The position numbers and the translations under genes are program-made. From Ulvibacter algarum (lineage in GTDB: Bacteria; Bacteroidota; Bacteroidia; Flavobacteriales; Flavobacteriaceae): DNA of 39,457 nt. The notes below the pieces were generated by a model. The model worked only from the letters and a program-made list of their open reading frames with translations, did no database searches and had not been told where the DNA came from. Of the stretch, positions 25,022 through 34,019 are shown in pieces (the stretch's first letter is position 1; each line of letters begins with the position of its first letter). Location of the stretch: the NCBI GenBank assembly GCA_947488905.1, contig CANLBJ010000011.1, forward strand, positions 1 to 39,457. Reading direction: 5' to 3'.

Positions 25022-25398
25022 TAAAAAATGGTTTGGCAAACAGTACACTTTCTCTTAGTTTTTTCAAAAAAAGGAAAGAGCATGTAAAATATGTTTTTAC
25101 GCTCTAATGGCGCTATTAAAACTTTGTGAGAGTTACAGTTAGGACAACTATAAGGCGCATTGTCACTATCTGTGGCATAGACTCTAATCTCGTTGTAAAT
25201 CTTTTTAGCTTTTGTTAAATCATCATTGTGCACTGCTAATTTTACACCACCTATTGCCACGCTAGCTAAAGGGTCTGAGTCTACTGTTTTCTCATCTATT
25301 AACTGCACTTCTACTCCTTCAGCTTCAAGTTTTGCCTTAGTAATTTGTGCTTCTGAAGAATATTCAAAAACGGCCAGTATGGTATAATTGTCGTTCAT
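25021..25398 (-). CDS. DUF2007 protein with C-terminal zinc ribbon, coupled to bioD
   Basis: A 125-residue protein. The N-terminal part (YTILAVFEYSSEAQITKAKL, AEGVEVQLIDE) is a DUF2007-type ferredoxin-like signal-transducing fold. The C terminus carries CPNC (about residues 84-87) and CTVC (about 118-121), a treble-clef or zinc-ribbon pair. The function is unknown. The TAATG overlap with bioD suggests fixed stoichiometry, but the link to biotin could be mere position. Related DUF2007 proteins in Bacteroidota often stand alone. Confidence 0.85.
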   Translation of the reverse strand: MNDNYTILAVFEYSSEAQITKAKLEAEGVEVQLIDEKTVDSDPLASVAIGGVKLAVHNDDLTKAKKIYNEIRVYATDSDNAPYSCPNCNSHKVLIAPLERKNIFYMLFPFFEKTKRKCTVCQTIF

Positions 25399-25414
25399 AT
25401 TGTAAATTTAGGTA

Positions 25415-25472
25415 AAAAAGGGACGGTTTGAGCCACAACCATCCCGCGGGGCGGGGCTACACGACTCACGAC
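25415..25472 (-). repeat. Leader repeat, copy 2 (before the DUF2007-bioD genes)
   Basis: Same ends as copy 1 (GTCGTGAGTCGTG and GGCTCAAACCGTCCCTTTTT on the minus strand) around a very GC-rich middle, TAGCCCCGCCCCGCGGGAT, which contains the palindrome CCCGCGGG. The remaining bases to the ATG also align with copy 1. The rest of the 141-base spacer to bioF shows no other feature. Confidence 0.85.
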
Positions 25473-25539
25473 TAAAAACCGATGTAAGAATTAAATGTCC
25501 AACTTTTATTCTGTATCTATTTTTATGTCGAGGGTCTCT

Positions 25540-26751
25540 TTATTCATGTTTCAAAACGTCCATTTCTAGAAGGGTTCTTAATGCGCTAACTAAATCTGTA
25601 ATCTCAGTATTCGTATTATAACTATGTACACAAATACGCAGACGCTCAGCTCCTTCAGCTACCGTAGGTGATAGTATAGGCTTTACATCAAAACCCATAT
25701 TTTTTATAGCTTCGGAAATATTCTTGACTTGATTATTGCCCGGAATCACACAACAATGAATGGCAGATTTACTTGCAATAAAATGAGCATCTAATTGATT
25801 TTCTTTAATAGCGCTAAGTAATATTGCAATATTACTTTTTAAATCTATTCTTGTTTGATTGTTTATAGCTAGTTCTTTATAAGCTGCACATATAGTTGCT
25901 ACCGAATGAGGAGGTAATGCTGTCGTGTAAATAAAGCTTCTCGCAAAATTTATTAAATAGCTTTTTAAATCTGATTTGCATAAAACAGAAGCTCCGTGAC
26001 AACCCAGCGCTTTTCCGAAGGTAATAATTCTTGCAAAAACTTCATTTTCTAATCCTAATTCTTGGACCAGTCCCTCTCCATTTTTTCCGCAAACTCCTAT
26101 AGCGTGTGCTTCATCTACTATTAAATGGCAATTGTTCTCTTTTGCTATTTGAGCTATTGCTTTAAGATCTGGCTGATCACCATCCATAGAGAAGATGGAT
26201 TCTGTTACAATGTATATATTTTGGTCTTGGGAGGAAGACCCTCTCTGTCCTGCAGACATCTCTCCCAGAGGGAGAGAGTTAGTACTCTTTTTGTTTATTA
26301 GCCTGGTTAAATCTTCAAGGTCATTATGAGCAAATTTATAAGACTTTGCATTGCTCATTTTGATACCATCTCTTATAGAGGCATGACATAACTCGTCGTA
26401 TAAAATGACATCACCTCTTTGAGGTACACTACTAAAGAAACCTAGGTTTGCATCATAGCCACTATTAAAGAGTAGCGCATTTTCACTATTATGAAAATTA
26501 GCGATAGTTACTTCTGCGTCTTGGTAAATCTCGTAATTACCTGTTAAAAGTCTTGAACCTGTGGCTCCATTTACTTCAAGGTTGTGACGTTTTAAAATTT
26601 CGGAAGTTTCATTAAAGATATTTTTGTTCTTACTAAAGCCTAAATAATCATTGCTTGAAAAGTCAATGAATGTATTAGGCGTACCTAGTTTCCGAAGTAA
26701 ATTTTCATCTACTCGATTTTGTAATCTTTTATTTAGTTTATCTGGTAACAC
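25540..26751 (-). CDS. bioF: 8-amino-7-oxononanoate synthase BioF with an in-frame repeat insertion
   Basis: A 403-residue PLP enzyme that condenses pimeloyl thioester with alanine to KAPA. FSSNDYLGFS, NGATGSRLLTGNYE and LIVDEAHAIGVCG (D213) are signatures, and K247 (TFGKALG) forms the aldimine. Residues about 156-177 (STNSLPLGEMSAGQRGSSSQ) are extra compared with typical BioF of about 385 residues and coincide with a palindromic DNA element. The start is GTG at 26751, immediately behind a -7 box, so the mRNA may be leaderless. Three CTTCGGAAA words lie in this gene. Confidence 0.95.
   Translation of the reverse strand: MLPDKLNKRLQNRVDENLLRKLGTPNTFIDFSSNDYLGFSKNKNIFNETSEILKRHNLEVNGATGSRLLTGNYEIYQDAEVTIANFHNSENALLFNSGYDANLGFFSSVPQRGDVILYDELCHASIRDGIKMSNAKSYKFAHNDLEDLTRLINKKSTNSLPLGEMSAGQRGSSSQDQNIYIVTESIFSMDGDQPDLKAIAQIAKENNCHLIVDEAHAIGVCGKNGEGLVQELGLENEVFARIITFGKALGCHGASVLCKSDLKSYLINFARSFIYTTALPPHSVATICAAYKELAINNQTRIDLKSNIAILLSAIKENQLDAHFIASKSAIHCCVIPGNNQVKNISEAIKNMGFDVKPILSPTVAEGAERLRICVHSYNTNTEITDLVSALRTLLEMDVLKHE
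26221..26286. repeat. Palindromic repeat inserted in frame in bioF
   Basis: On the coding strand it reads CTCTCCCTCTGGGAGAGATG then CTGCAGGACAGAGAGGGTC. CTCTCCC/GGGAGAG is a hairpin stem, CTGCAG a second palindrome, and GACAGAGAGGG partly repeats the first arm. It translates without a stop as SLPLGEMSAGQRG, between the conserved HNDLEDLTRLI helix and the IVTES strand. Similar palindromic insertions in coding regions are known in Bacteroidota as a general phenomenon. No second copy is visible in this window. Confidence 0.75.
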
Positions 26752-26755
26752 AGGT

Positions 26756-26763
26756 CAAAGATA
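26756..26763 (-). promoter_or_regulatory. -7 box of bioF
   Basis: On the minus strand TATCTTTG ends 4 bases before the GTG start. Transcription would begin at or next to the start codon, giving a leaderless or nearly leaderless mRNA. Confidence 0.65.
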
Positions 26764-26812
26764 GTCCGTAGATAGGTAGCTTAAAAATGAACTCTAAAAA
26801 TATATTTTGTTT

Positions 26813-26866
26813 TTATTATCGTTTTTCAATGATTAATTTATATTTGTTATCGTAAAACAATAATAA
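26813..26866 (+). promoter_or_regulatory. Promoter with flanking inverted repeat: probable operator of the DUF2975-Xre operon
   Basis: TATATTTG (26839-26846) is a -7 box. It is bracketed by TTATTATCGTTTT (26813-26825) and AAAACAATAATAA (26854-26866), reverse complements at 12 of 13 positions. The arms also contain the direct pair TTATCGTTTTTCAAT and TTATCGTAAAACAAT. The arrangement fits an autorepressor binding over its own promoter; the Xre protein at 28127-28333 is the obvious candidate. The binding is an inference. Confidence 0.65.
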
Positions 26867-26872
26867 AAATTA

Positions 26873-27622
26873 ATGAGAAATATTTTACCTTCCATTCTTT
26901 ATCGTGTTTTTGCCTTCCTCTTTTGGCTCATTATTACATTTAGCCTTGTCAATTTATGTATTAACTTATTTACTGAAAATGGCCAAATAGGCAGCTTAAC
27001 TGTCGTTCCTTTTTACAAAGAAGGTTACGTAATACCTGTGAACCTTAAATTGAGAACCCCAGATAGCATAGTAGATTTTAAAAAACATAATAGCGAAAAG
27101 AAGCTAGGTATTAAGATAAAAACTCCTTTTAAATACCAGATAACAAAAGACTCTGAAGTTAAAAACTGGAATTTCTCCTATGAAGAATTTGGGATAAGCA
27201 CGGCAATACGAATAAAAGCCAAATCGCTAACATTAAAAATACTTTCAGGTTTTAATAATTACTGGCCAATACTATTTATAGGGATGCTTATGTACTTATT
27301 AAAAAACACCTTTTACAAACTCAAAACAAAAATAGAATTCACTAAAGATATTAGTTTTTATATTAAAAGTATTGCTATACTATTAATTGTAAATGAGCTA
27401 ATAACCTTTATGTTAAGCATCTATTTTTCTACACAATTTGATATTATAAGATACATATATGAAGACACTAATACGCTCATAAATCAAGGTATATCGTTAC
27501 AACTAAACCCTAGATTAGATATAAATCCTTTTTTCATTATTGTAGGACTCTCTCTACTAGTTTTAAATTCACTTTTATCTAAAGGGCAAAATTTACAAGA
27601 AGAAAACGACCTTACAATATAA
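26873..27622 (+). CDS. DUF2975 membrane protein, long form
   Basis: A 249-residue protein with four membrane segments: about 10-32 (FLFWLIITFSLVNLCINLF), about 132-147, about 167-190 (IAILLIVNELITFMLSIYF) and about 218-236 (PFFIIVGLSLLVLNSLL). It ends LQEENDLTI, the DUF2975 C-terminal signature. A soluble region of about 80 residues lies between the first and second segments. DUF2975 proteins are commonly encoded beside small Xre regulators (YoaS-YozG in Bacillus). The function is unknown. It is the first gene of a three-gene operon with 1-2 base gaps. Confidence 0.85.
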   Translation: MRNILPSILYRVFAFLFWLIITFSLVNLCINLFTENGQIGSLTVVPFYKEGYVIPVNLKLRTPDSIVDFKKHNSEKKLGIKIKTPFKYQITKDSEVKNWNFSYEEFGISTAIRIKAKSLTLKILSGFNNYWPILFIGMLMYLLKNTFYKLKTKIEFTKDISFYIKSIAILLIVNELITFMLSIYFSTQFDIIRYIYEDTNTLINQGISLQLNPRLDINPFFIIVGLSLLVLNSLLSKGQNLQEENDLTI

Positions 27623-27624
27623 TT

Positions 27625-28125
27625 ATGATAAATAGAACAGCGGCAATCATTTTTTTAAACTTCATTTTCATCTTTATGCTTGAAGTGATAATTATGAATA
27701 TACTAAATAACCCTACTCCATTACTTGTGGATGTACTAGAGATTAAAGGTATTCAGTACGACGTAAGCATCTGGGATAAATTAGTATTTGTTTGCCTAAT
27801 ACTTTATGGGATAGTGGTTGTGTTTTCGATGGGATTTATAACTTATACTGCCTACAAGTGGAATAAACTTTATTTTTATGACAAATCTATTTTTCGAAAC
27901 TTTAATCTCATAGGTGTAGTATTTACTGTTATAGGTATATTGACATTCATTAGCAGTGCAAACACGATACAATCTGAATTTCACAAAGTAAGGATAGTTG
28001 AATATACTTCTCTAGATTTCAAGGACAGTATTTTTATTATAACAATAGGCATGCTTTTCTTTTTGATAACTGCAATTCTTAAAGAAGCGAAAAGGCTAAA
28101 AGAAGAAAACGACCTAACAATATAA
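27625..28125 (+). CDS. DUF2975 membrane protein, short form
   Basis: A 166-residue protein with four membrane segments (about 6-24, 52-74, 92-112 and 134-155). It ends LKEENDLTI, almost the same terminal nine residues as the preceding gene. The soluble loops are shorter. It probably arose by duplication, and the two may form a heteromer. It starts 2 bases after the first gene and 1 base before the Xre gene. Confidence 0.85.
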   Translation: MINRTAAIIFLNFIFIFMLEVIIMNILNNPTPLLVDVLEIKGIQYDVSIWDKLVFVCLILYGIVVVFSMGFITYTAYKWNKLYFYDKSIFRNFNLIGVVFTVIGILTFISSANTIQSEFHKVRIVEYTSLDFKDSIFIITIGMLFFLITAILKEAKRLKEENDLTI

Positions 28126-28126
28126 G

Positions 28127-28333
28127 ATGGCAATAAAAATATACTTAGACGGCATCTTACAAGAACGCGGTATGCGAGGTAAAGAGCTAGCAGAACGCAT
28201 AGGGATCACGCAAGCAAACTTATCTATACTTCGTTCTGGGAAAGCAAAAGCAATGCGCTTTACAACACTAGAGGCTATCTGTGAAGTATTAGATTGCCAG
28301 CCAGGGGATATTTTAAAATTTGAAGACGATTAA
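28127..28333 (+). CDS. Small Xre-family (YozG-like) HTH regulator
   Basis: A 68-residue protein that is a single Cro/C1 HTH. Helices 2-3 are KELAERIGITQANLSILRSG with the recognition helix QANLSILRSG, then FTTLEAICEVLDCQPGDILK. YozG-like regulators pair with DUF2975 genes. It is the third gene of the operon, likely acting on the operator at 26813-26866. Its stop overlaps the convergent lipoprotein gene by 4 bases. Confidence 0.92.
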   Translation: MAIKIYLDGILQERGMRGKELAERIGITQANLSILRSGKAKAMRFTTLEAICEVLDCQPGDILKFEDD

Positions 28334-28923
28334 AAATAATAGGTCTTTGATGGCAGTCCTTCATCAAACACTATAATATCACCTCCATTTGGGAATTTAT
28401 CTGTTGAAGGTTCTAGTGAGGGGTTTTTAGGATACGTTCCATTTTTAAATTTTAAATTTTTAAACGTGCCCTCAGTTTCTACCATTAAATCTTTCCAACC
28501 ATTAGTTTCAGTAATACTACTCACATATATAGAAGTACTAAGCACTGCAAATTTTGCAACTTGTTTATTAGTATTATCTAAGATTAAAAATGTACAACCA
28601 TCACTGCTACAGAAGGGTCTCCCTAATAGATGCACAATAGTTTCATCACTTCTATCACTATTTAAATCTATTTTATAAATCTTAAATTGACGGTCTGAAG
28701 CACTTAGTCCATCTAGTTTATTTTTAAGAAGCTCCTCTTTAATATACTTACTTATTTGCTCTGCTTTATAGTCATCTACCGTCTGCGCAACAAGTGCTTT
28801 TTGTTCAAATGGTTCATCTTCAACTATTACATCTACAACAGGTTCTATTTCAATGTCTTTAGCTTGTTCTTTACAGGCAATAAAGCTAGTTACTATAAAT
28901 AATGCGTAAATAAATTTTGTCAT
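28330..28923 (-). CDS. Uncharacterised lipoprotein with an EF-like loop and two cysteines
   Basis: A 197-residue protein with lipobox SFIAC (Cys17) and an acidic linker (about residues 23-40, rich in E, D and V). The middle has YKIDLNSDRSDETIVHLLG, a D-x-N-x-D-x-x-D-E run like a calcium-binding loop, followed by FCSSDGCTFLIL, where two Cys may form a disulfide. The C-terminal beta region ends SKTYYF. No family is recognised. It is convergent with the Xre gene. Confidence 0.7.
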   Translation of the reverse strand: MTKFIYALFIVTSFIACKEQAKDIEIEPVVDVIVEDEPFEQKALVAQTVDDYKAEQISKYIKEELLKNKLDGLSASDRQFKIYKIDLNSDRSDETIVHLLGRPFCSSDGCTFLILDNTNKQVAKFAVLSTSIYVSSITETNGWKDLMVETEGTFKNLKFKNGTYPKNPSLEPSTDKFPNGGDIIVFDEGLPSKTYYF

Positions 28924-28966
28924 CTTTTGTTTTTAAATTTTCGGTAGTAAATATATTTAATAATTA

Positions 28967-29464
28967 TCACAACCACTTACCATTGTGAGGGTCAGAGGCA
29001 TCCCAAAGATCAATTTCTAATTTTTTTGCGACTGCTTTTCCTGCAATTAATCCACTCTCTGCGTCTTTAAAAACACCTACAGTATATGCATCATTTTTTG
29101 ATATATATATTTTGAGAACATATACTCCCTCACTTTGCTTAAAAACAGAAATGTACTCTAAGTTAGGTAAAGGTTCCCACCATCCAAACTTAAATATGCT
29201 AATTTGCATCTCTTCTCTAAAACGATGCCTCTTAAAATCGAACACGAAATTACTCGTTGCAGTTAAGAAAAACCCGAACACTAAAAAAAAGGCAGCACCA
29301 TAGAGGTACATAATATTAATATAAGGAAAGTTTAGATAGGCATAAATCATTTTACCAATACAGTAAATCATTGCTGTAAAGAAAGCGGCACCTAGTATTC
29401 TGCTAAAAATAGACTTTCTACCTTGGGCTATAACCACGTATCTGCTTCCTACAAGTAATGACAT
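28967..29464 (-). CDS. Uncharacterised membrane protein with a PH-like soluble domain
   Basis: A 165-residue protein with no signal peptide. Two membrane segments (about 22-42, AAFFTAMIYCIGKMIYAY, and about 52-70, MYLYGAAFFLVFGFFLTA) are followed by a soluble beta-rich domain of about 90 residues (NFVFDFKRHRFREEMQISIF, VYVLKIYISKNDAYTVGVF). Its W-W-x-P-L motif and strand order suggest a PH-like fold, an inference from pattern only. The C-terminal end is WDASDPHNGKWL. Confidence 0.65.
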   Translation of the reverse strand: MSLLVGSRYVVIAQGRKSIFSRILGAAFFTAMIYCIGKMIYAYLNFPYINIMYLYGAAFFLVFGFFLTATSNFVFDFKRHRFREEMQISIFKFGWWEPLPNLEYISVFKQSEGVYVLKIYISKNDAYTVGVFKDAESGLIAGKAVAKKLEIDLWDASDPHNGKWL

Positions 29465-29517
29465 TTAACCTCTTTTTAATTTATCTAAAGATACTTTCTA
29501 CACTTAACATTTCGGCA

Positions 29518-29544
29518 TAAAAAAAGCACCTAATTAAAGGTGCT
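29518..29544 (-). terminator. Terminator of atpD-atpC
   Basis: On the minus strand AGCACC pairs with GGTGCT around TTTAATTA, followed by TTTTTTTATG. Confidence 0.9.
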
Positions 29545-29608
29545 CAATATTTTATAATAAAATCTCATTAACTGAGTGGTCCTAATGTAAAATTGAGTTT
29601 TACAGAAA

Positions 29609-29884
29609 CTAGTCTGCTAATACAATCACTTTATTATTATTCATCTCAAGTGTACCACCGCTAATTTGCATTAACCATTGTCCATCTTTTTGAGTAAATT
29701 TATTTTCATATCCAGCAGCAATTGTAGGGTTTCCTTTAAACATCACAGTACCTTCTACTAATAAAGACACGATAGCCGCGTGATTATTTAACATCTGAAA
29801 GTTACCATTTGTCCCTGGAACCGTTACACTCTCTACCTCACCGCTAACGATGCTTGCCTCTGGGGTTACTATTTCTAAATACAT
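29609..29884 (-). CDS. atpC: F1 ATP synthase epsilon subunit (short form)
   Basis: A 91-residue protein: only the N-terminal beta-sandwich of epsilon (MYLEIVTPEASIVSGEVESV, GTNGNFQMLNNHAAIVSLL). The C-terminal helical arm, about 40 residues in E. coli (139 aa), is lacking. That arm inhibits ATP hydrolysis in many bacteria, so this form cannot do so in the classic way. The short form is usual in Bacteroidota. It follows atpD by 87 bases. Confidence 0.95.
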   Translation of the reverse strand: MYLEIVTPEASIVSGEVESVTVPGTNGNFQMLNNHAAIVSLLVEGTVMFKGNPTIAAGYENKFTQKDGQWLMQISGGTLEMNNNKVIVLAD

Positions 29885-29890
29885 ATTTTT

Positions 29891-29954
29891 TTAGTATTGA
29901 GTATTTAGTAATTAGTATTGAGTTTAGCAATATGCGCTAACAACTCAATACTAA
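29891..29954. repeat. Direct and inverted repeats in the atpD-atpC spacer
   Basis: TTAGTATTGAGT occurs at 29891-29902 and again at 29912-29923, with related TTTAGTAATTAG between. The second copy faces AACTCAATACTAA (29942-29954), giving a perfect 13-bp stem with an inner TAGC/GCTA pair. It is a sizeable hairpin within the bicistronic mRNA, perhaps affecting the atpD:atpC ratio. Confidence 0.8.
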
Positions 29955-29971
29955 CTACTCACTACTATTTT

Positions 29972-31492
<1,521 letters not shown>

Positions 31493-31548
31493 TTATAGTT
31501 ATCTATGGGTACAACAAGCACCCTGTTTTTTAACGCTGCAAAGATAGT

Positions 31549-31570
31549 TTTTTCTGCTGAAATATTACAA
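31549..31570 (-). promoter_or_regulatory. Promoter of atpD-atpC
   Basis: On the minus strand TTG (31570-31568) and TATCTTTG (31556-31549). The two are only 11 bases apart, so the -33 element is doubtful and the -7 box is the firm part. It gives a leader of about 65 nt. Confidence 0.6.
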
Positions 31571-31601
31571 GGTTAAAATAAGGTTTTTTTGAGGGTTTTT
31601 T

Positions 31602-31610
31602 CTTCGGAAA
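31602..31610 (+). repeat. Intergenic copy of the CTTCGGAAA word
   Basis: Lies upstream of the atpD promoter and runs on as CTTCGGAAATTTT, the extension shared with copies at 11675 and 22233. Otherwise the 305-base gap 31478-31782 shows only the atpD promoter. Confidence 0.9.
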
Positions 31611-31782
31611 TTTTAAATGTTCAACTTTTGTTTTTCAATGAGAGTGATGTTAAAAACCAGTAGTTTACCCACGAGAATTTCTACAACTAATAAAATGATT
31701 CTTCTTTTTCTTTAACCAAACATCATTTCTTTAGTGCTTGTTTGTAATCTAATCCATAATTTTACAATGTAATATACATAAA

Positions 31783-32823
31783 ATGCGCTACACAAAAATC
31801 CCCAACACAGACCTTAAAGTTTCAAAAATATGCCTTGGCTCTATGACCTGGGGAAGACAAAACACAGAAGTAGAAGGTCACGATCAAATTGACTTTGCTT
31901 TAGATAAAGGAGTAAACTTTATTGACACTGCAGAGATGTACTCTGTACCTTTTACTATGGAGACTTATGGAGCTACAGAAAAAATTATTGGGTCTTGGCT
32001 AGCTAAAACTGGCAGAAGAAAAGACATTGTTCTCGCCTCAAAAATTACTGGACCAGGGCGTGGCATATTTTCAGACATCAGAGAAAACTTAGATTTTAGT
32101 GCAGTATCAATAGAAGATGCATTGCACAAAAGCTTAAAGCGTTTGCAAACAGATTATCTAGACTTATACCAACTACACTGGCCAGAGCGCGCTGTAAATA
32201 TTTTTGGTGTTCGTGATTATAATCACAAACCTAACGTAGCTTGGGATGATAACATTTCAGAAATACTAGAGAGACTTGAGGGTTTTGTTAAAGAAGGAAA
32301 AATAAGACATATAGGTCTTAGCAATGAAACTCCTTTTGGGGCAATGCGCTATATGGAAGAACACCGTAAAGGAAAACTTAAAATGGTTTCTACCCAGAAT
32401 GCTTACAATCTTCTGCAACGTAGAGATGATATAGCACTTGCCGAAGTACTGCAAATGGAGAACATAGGCTACTTACCTTACTCGCCTTTAGCTTTTGGCG
32501 TATTAACAGGAAAATATCTAAATGGAAAGATGCCTGAAAACTCTCGTGTTTCAAAATTTCCTGCCTACTCAAGATACTCTAGCGAGTCTTCTACAAAAGC
32601 AACAAAGGCTTATTATGAGATTGCAAAAAAACACGGCTTGAGCTTAACACAACTTGCGCTAGCTTTTGTAAATGATAGACCTTTTGTTACTTCAAATATT
32701 ATAGGAGCAACAAATCTTGAGCAACTTTCAGAAAACATAGGGAGTATTGATATTCAACTTTCCGAAGAAATATTGCAAGAAATTGAAGCGGTACACGTGG
32801 CAATCCCTAATCCTGCAGCTTAA
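31783..32823 (+). CDS. Aldo/keto reductase (Tas-like)
   Basis: A 346-residue TIM-barrel oxidoreductase. The catalytic tetrad is D48 (FIDTAEMYS), Y53, K87 (LASKI) and H132 (YQLHWP). The NADPH-binding end has IGATNLEQLSENI. The long insertions (VPFTMETYGATEKIIGSWLA) are of the Tas subfamily. The substrate is unknown. It has a single-gene layout, with a CTTCGGAAA word in the last 70 codons encoding L-S-E-E. Confidence 0.93.
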   Translation: MRYTKIPNTDLKVSKICLGSMTWGRQNTEVEGHDQIDFALDKGVNFIDTAEMYSVPFTMETYGATEKIIGSWLAKTGRRKDIVLASKITGPGRGIFSDIRENLDFSAVSIEDALHKSLKRLQTDYLDLYQLHWPERAVNIFGVRDYNHKPNVAWDDNISEILERLEGFVKEGKIRHIGLSNETPFGAMRYMEEHRKGKLKMVSTQNAYNLLQRRDDIALAEVLQMENIGYLPYSPLAFGVLTGKYLNGKMPENSRVSKFPAYSRYSSESSTKATKAYYEIAKKHGLSLTQLALAFVNDRPFVTSNIIGATNLEQLSENIGSIDIQLSEEILQEIEAVHVAIPNPAA

Positions 32824-32933
32824 TTAGTAATATAATATTTTAATACTGAGAAAACAACTCACACGCTTATTTTATGTATTTTTAATGTGTGTTATCAATT
32901 GACACTGTTTTTATTAGACTAAAATTTAAGATT

Positions 32934-34019
32934 ATGTTTTCAAATTCTATACTCAATTTAAACTCTGTAAACAGTGAGCTACAAAGTGCACTACAATCTA
33001 GCCTCTTAGAGTTTGGAGAAGAGAGGAGCAATGCCGATTTCTGGGCTATGAGCAGTCTGCAAAGTAACGTAGAAGCTGCAGCAAAAAAAATAACAGCAAG
33101 CCAGTTTAGTGGGTTTGGTGGGCCGGGAGATCCGCCTGGAAAAGGGTTTAAAATATCTTTTGGACTCCAAATTTTAGTAGGTTATAAAGTAAGATATAGA
33201 GCAAATGCAAATCTTGGTTACGGTAATAGATGGGGAAATTTTGGAGCAACATCTTCGCTTCATTTTTCTGCTTATAACGGCGGTTTGGGCACCGGAATAA
33301 ACAAAAAAAATCTCGTAGTAGATTTAACCGCAGCAGTTAATTTAACTGTAGGTGGAGGCTATGGCACTCCTTTGCAATCCTACTCACTCAACTATAACTC
33401 TGCAATACCTATGTTAAATGATTTTCAAAATTCTTTTAGTTACGGACAGCTATTAACCTGGAATTCTGGTTTAAATGAAAATCAATTTTCTCTTGATAAA
33501 CTTCAAAGAGAAGGAATGATAGGTTTTAGATTAGGTGATGTTAACGTGAGTAGTAATAATGATACACGTAGGGCATATTTTGGGGGAGGTACAGACATGG
33601 GTTGGACCGGCGGCATAAGCGTAGCTACTCCTTTTTTTGAAGTTGGTTTTCAAGATTTTTCTGGAGATTATTTAAAAGATGCCCCAGAAGAAGTGAAAAA
33701 AGATAAAATAGGTCAAGAGATTAAGGCAATAAAAAAAGATGAGAGTCTCACTAAAGATGAAAGAAAAGAAAAAATCGCTGTCTTAGAAAAAGAATTAAAA
33801 GAACTAACTTTTCATAAATTTCACAATCAATCTGCTTATCAAAAAAACCTTAATAAGGCCTCTACTTATTTGCGCATAAACAACTCAAATGAGTTTGGCG
33901 CTACCGTAGATTTAATAGGAGATGCTTGGCTACAAAATGCCATACATAGAGCTATTAAAGATTTTAGATTTGAGTACGATCTTAAAAGTACAGAGGTATG
34001 GCGTGGAAAAACCTGGTAA
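32934..34019 (+). CDS. Probable type-23 polymorphic toxin-like protein
   Basis: A 361-residue protein counted from ATG 32934; an upstream GTG at 32889 would add 15 residues, and I prefer the ATG. No signal peptide. A short N-terminal helical part (about 1-60) ends in a Gly/Pro hinge GGPGDPPGKG. Residues about 72-246 then show YNGGLGTGINKKNLVVDLTA, YGQLLTWNSGL, QREGMIGFRLGDV and YFGGGTDMGWTGGIS, which I recognise from memory as the bacterial toxin 23 domain. A charged helical insertion (about 250-300, DKIGQEIKAIKKDESLTKDE) and a last segment follow. There is no large delivery domain, so release or secretion is unexplained. The next gene overlaps it by 22 bases. Confidence 0.65.
   Translation: MFSNSILNLNSVNSELQSALQSSLLEFGEERSNADFWAMSSLQSNVEAAAKKITASQFSGFGGPGDPPGKGFKISFGLQILVGYKVRYRANANLGYGNRWGNFGATSSLHFSAYNGGLGTGINKKNLVVDLTAAVNLTVGGGYGTPLQSYSLNYNSAIPMLNDFQNSFSYGQLLTWNSGLNENQFSLDKLQREGMIGFRLGDVNVSSNNDTRRAYFGGGTDMGWTGGISVATPFFEVGFQDFSGDYLKDAPEEVKKDKIGQEIKAIKKDESLTKDERKEKIAVLEKELKELTFHKFHNQSAYQKNLNKASTYLRINNSNEFGATVDLIGDAWLQNAIHRAIKDFRFEYDLKSTEVWRGKTW

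Noticed and set aside
26590-26612. TTTCGGAAG as another copy of the CTTCGGAAA word
   Set aside because: It differs at the ends of the 9-mer, so it was not counted.
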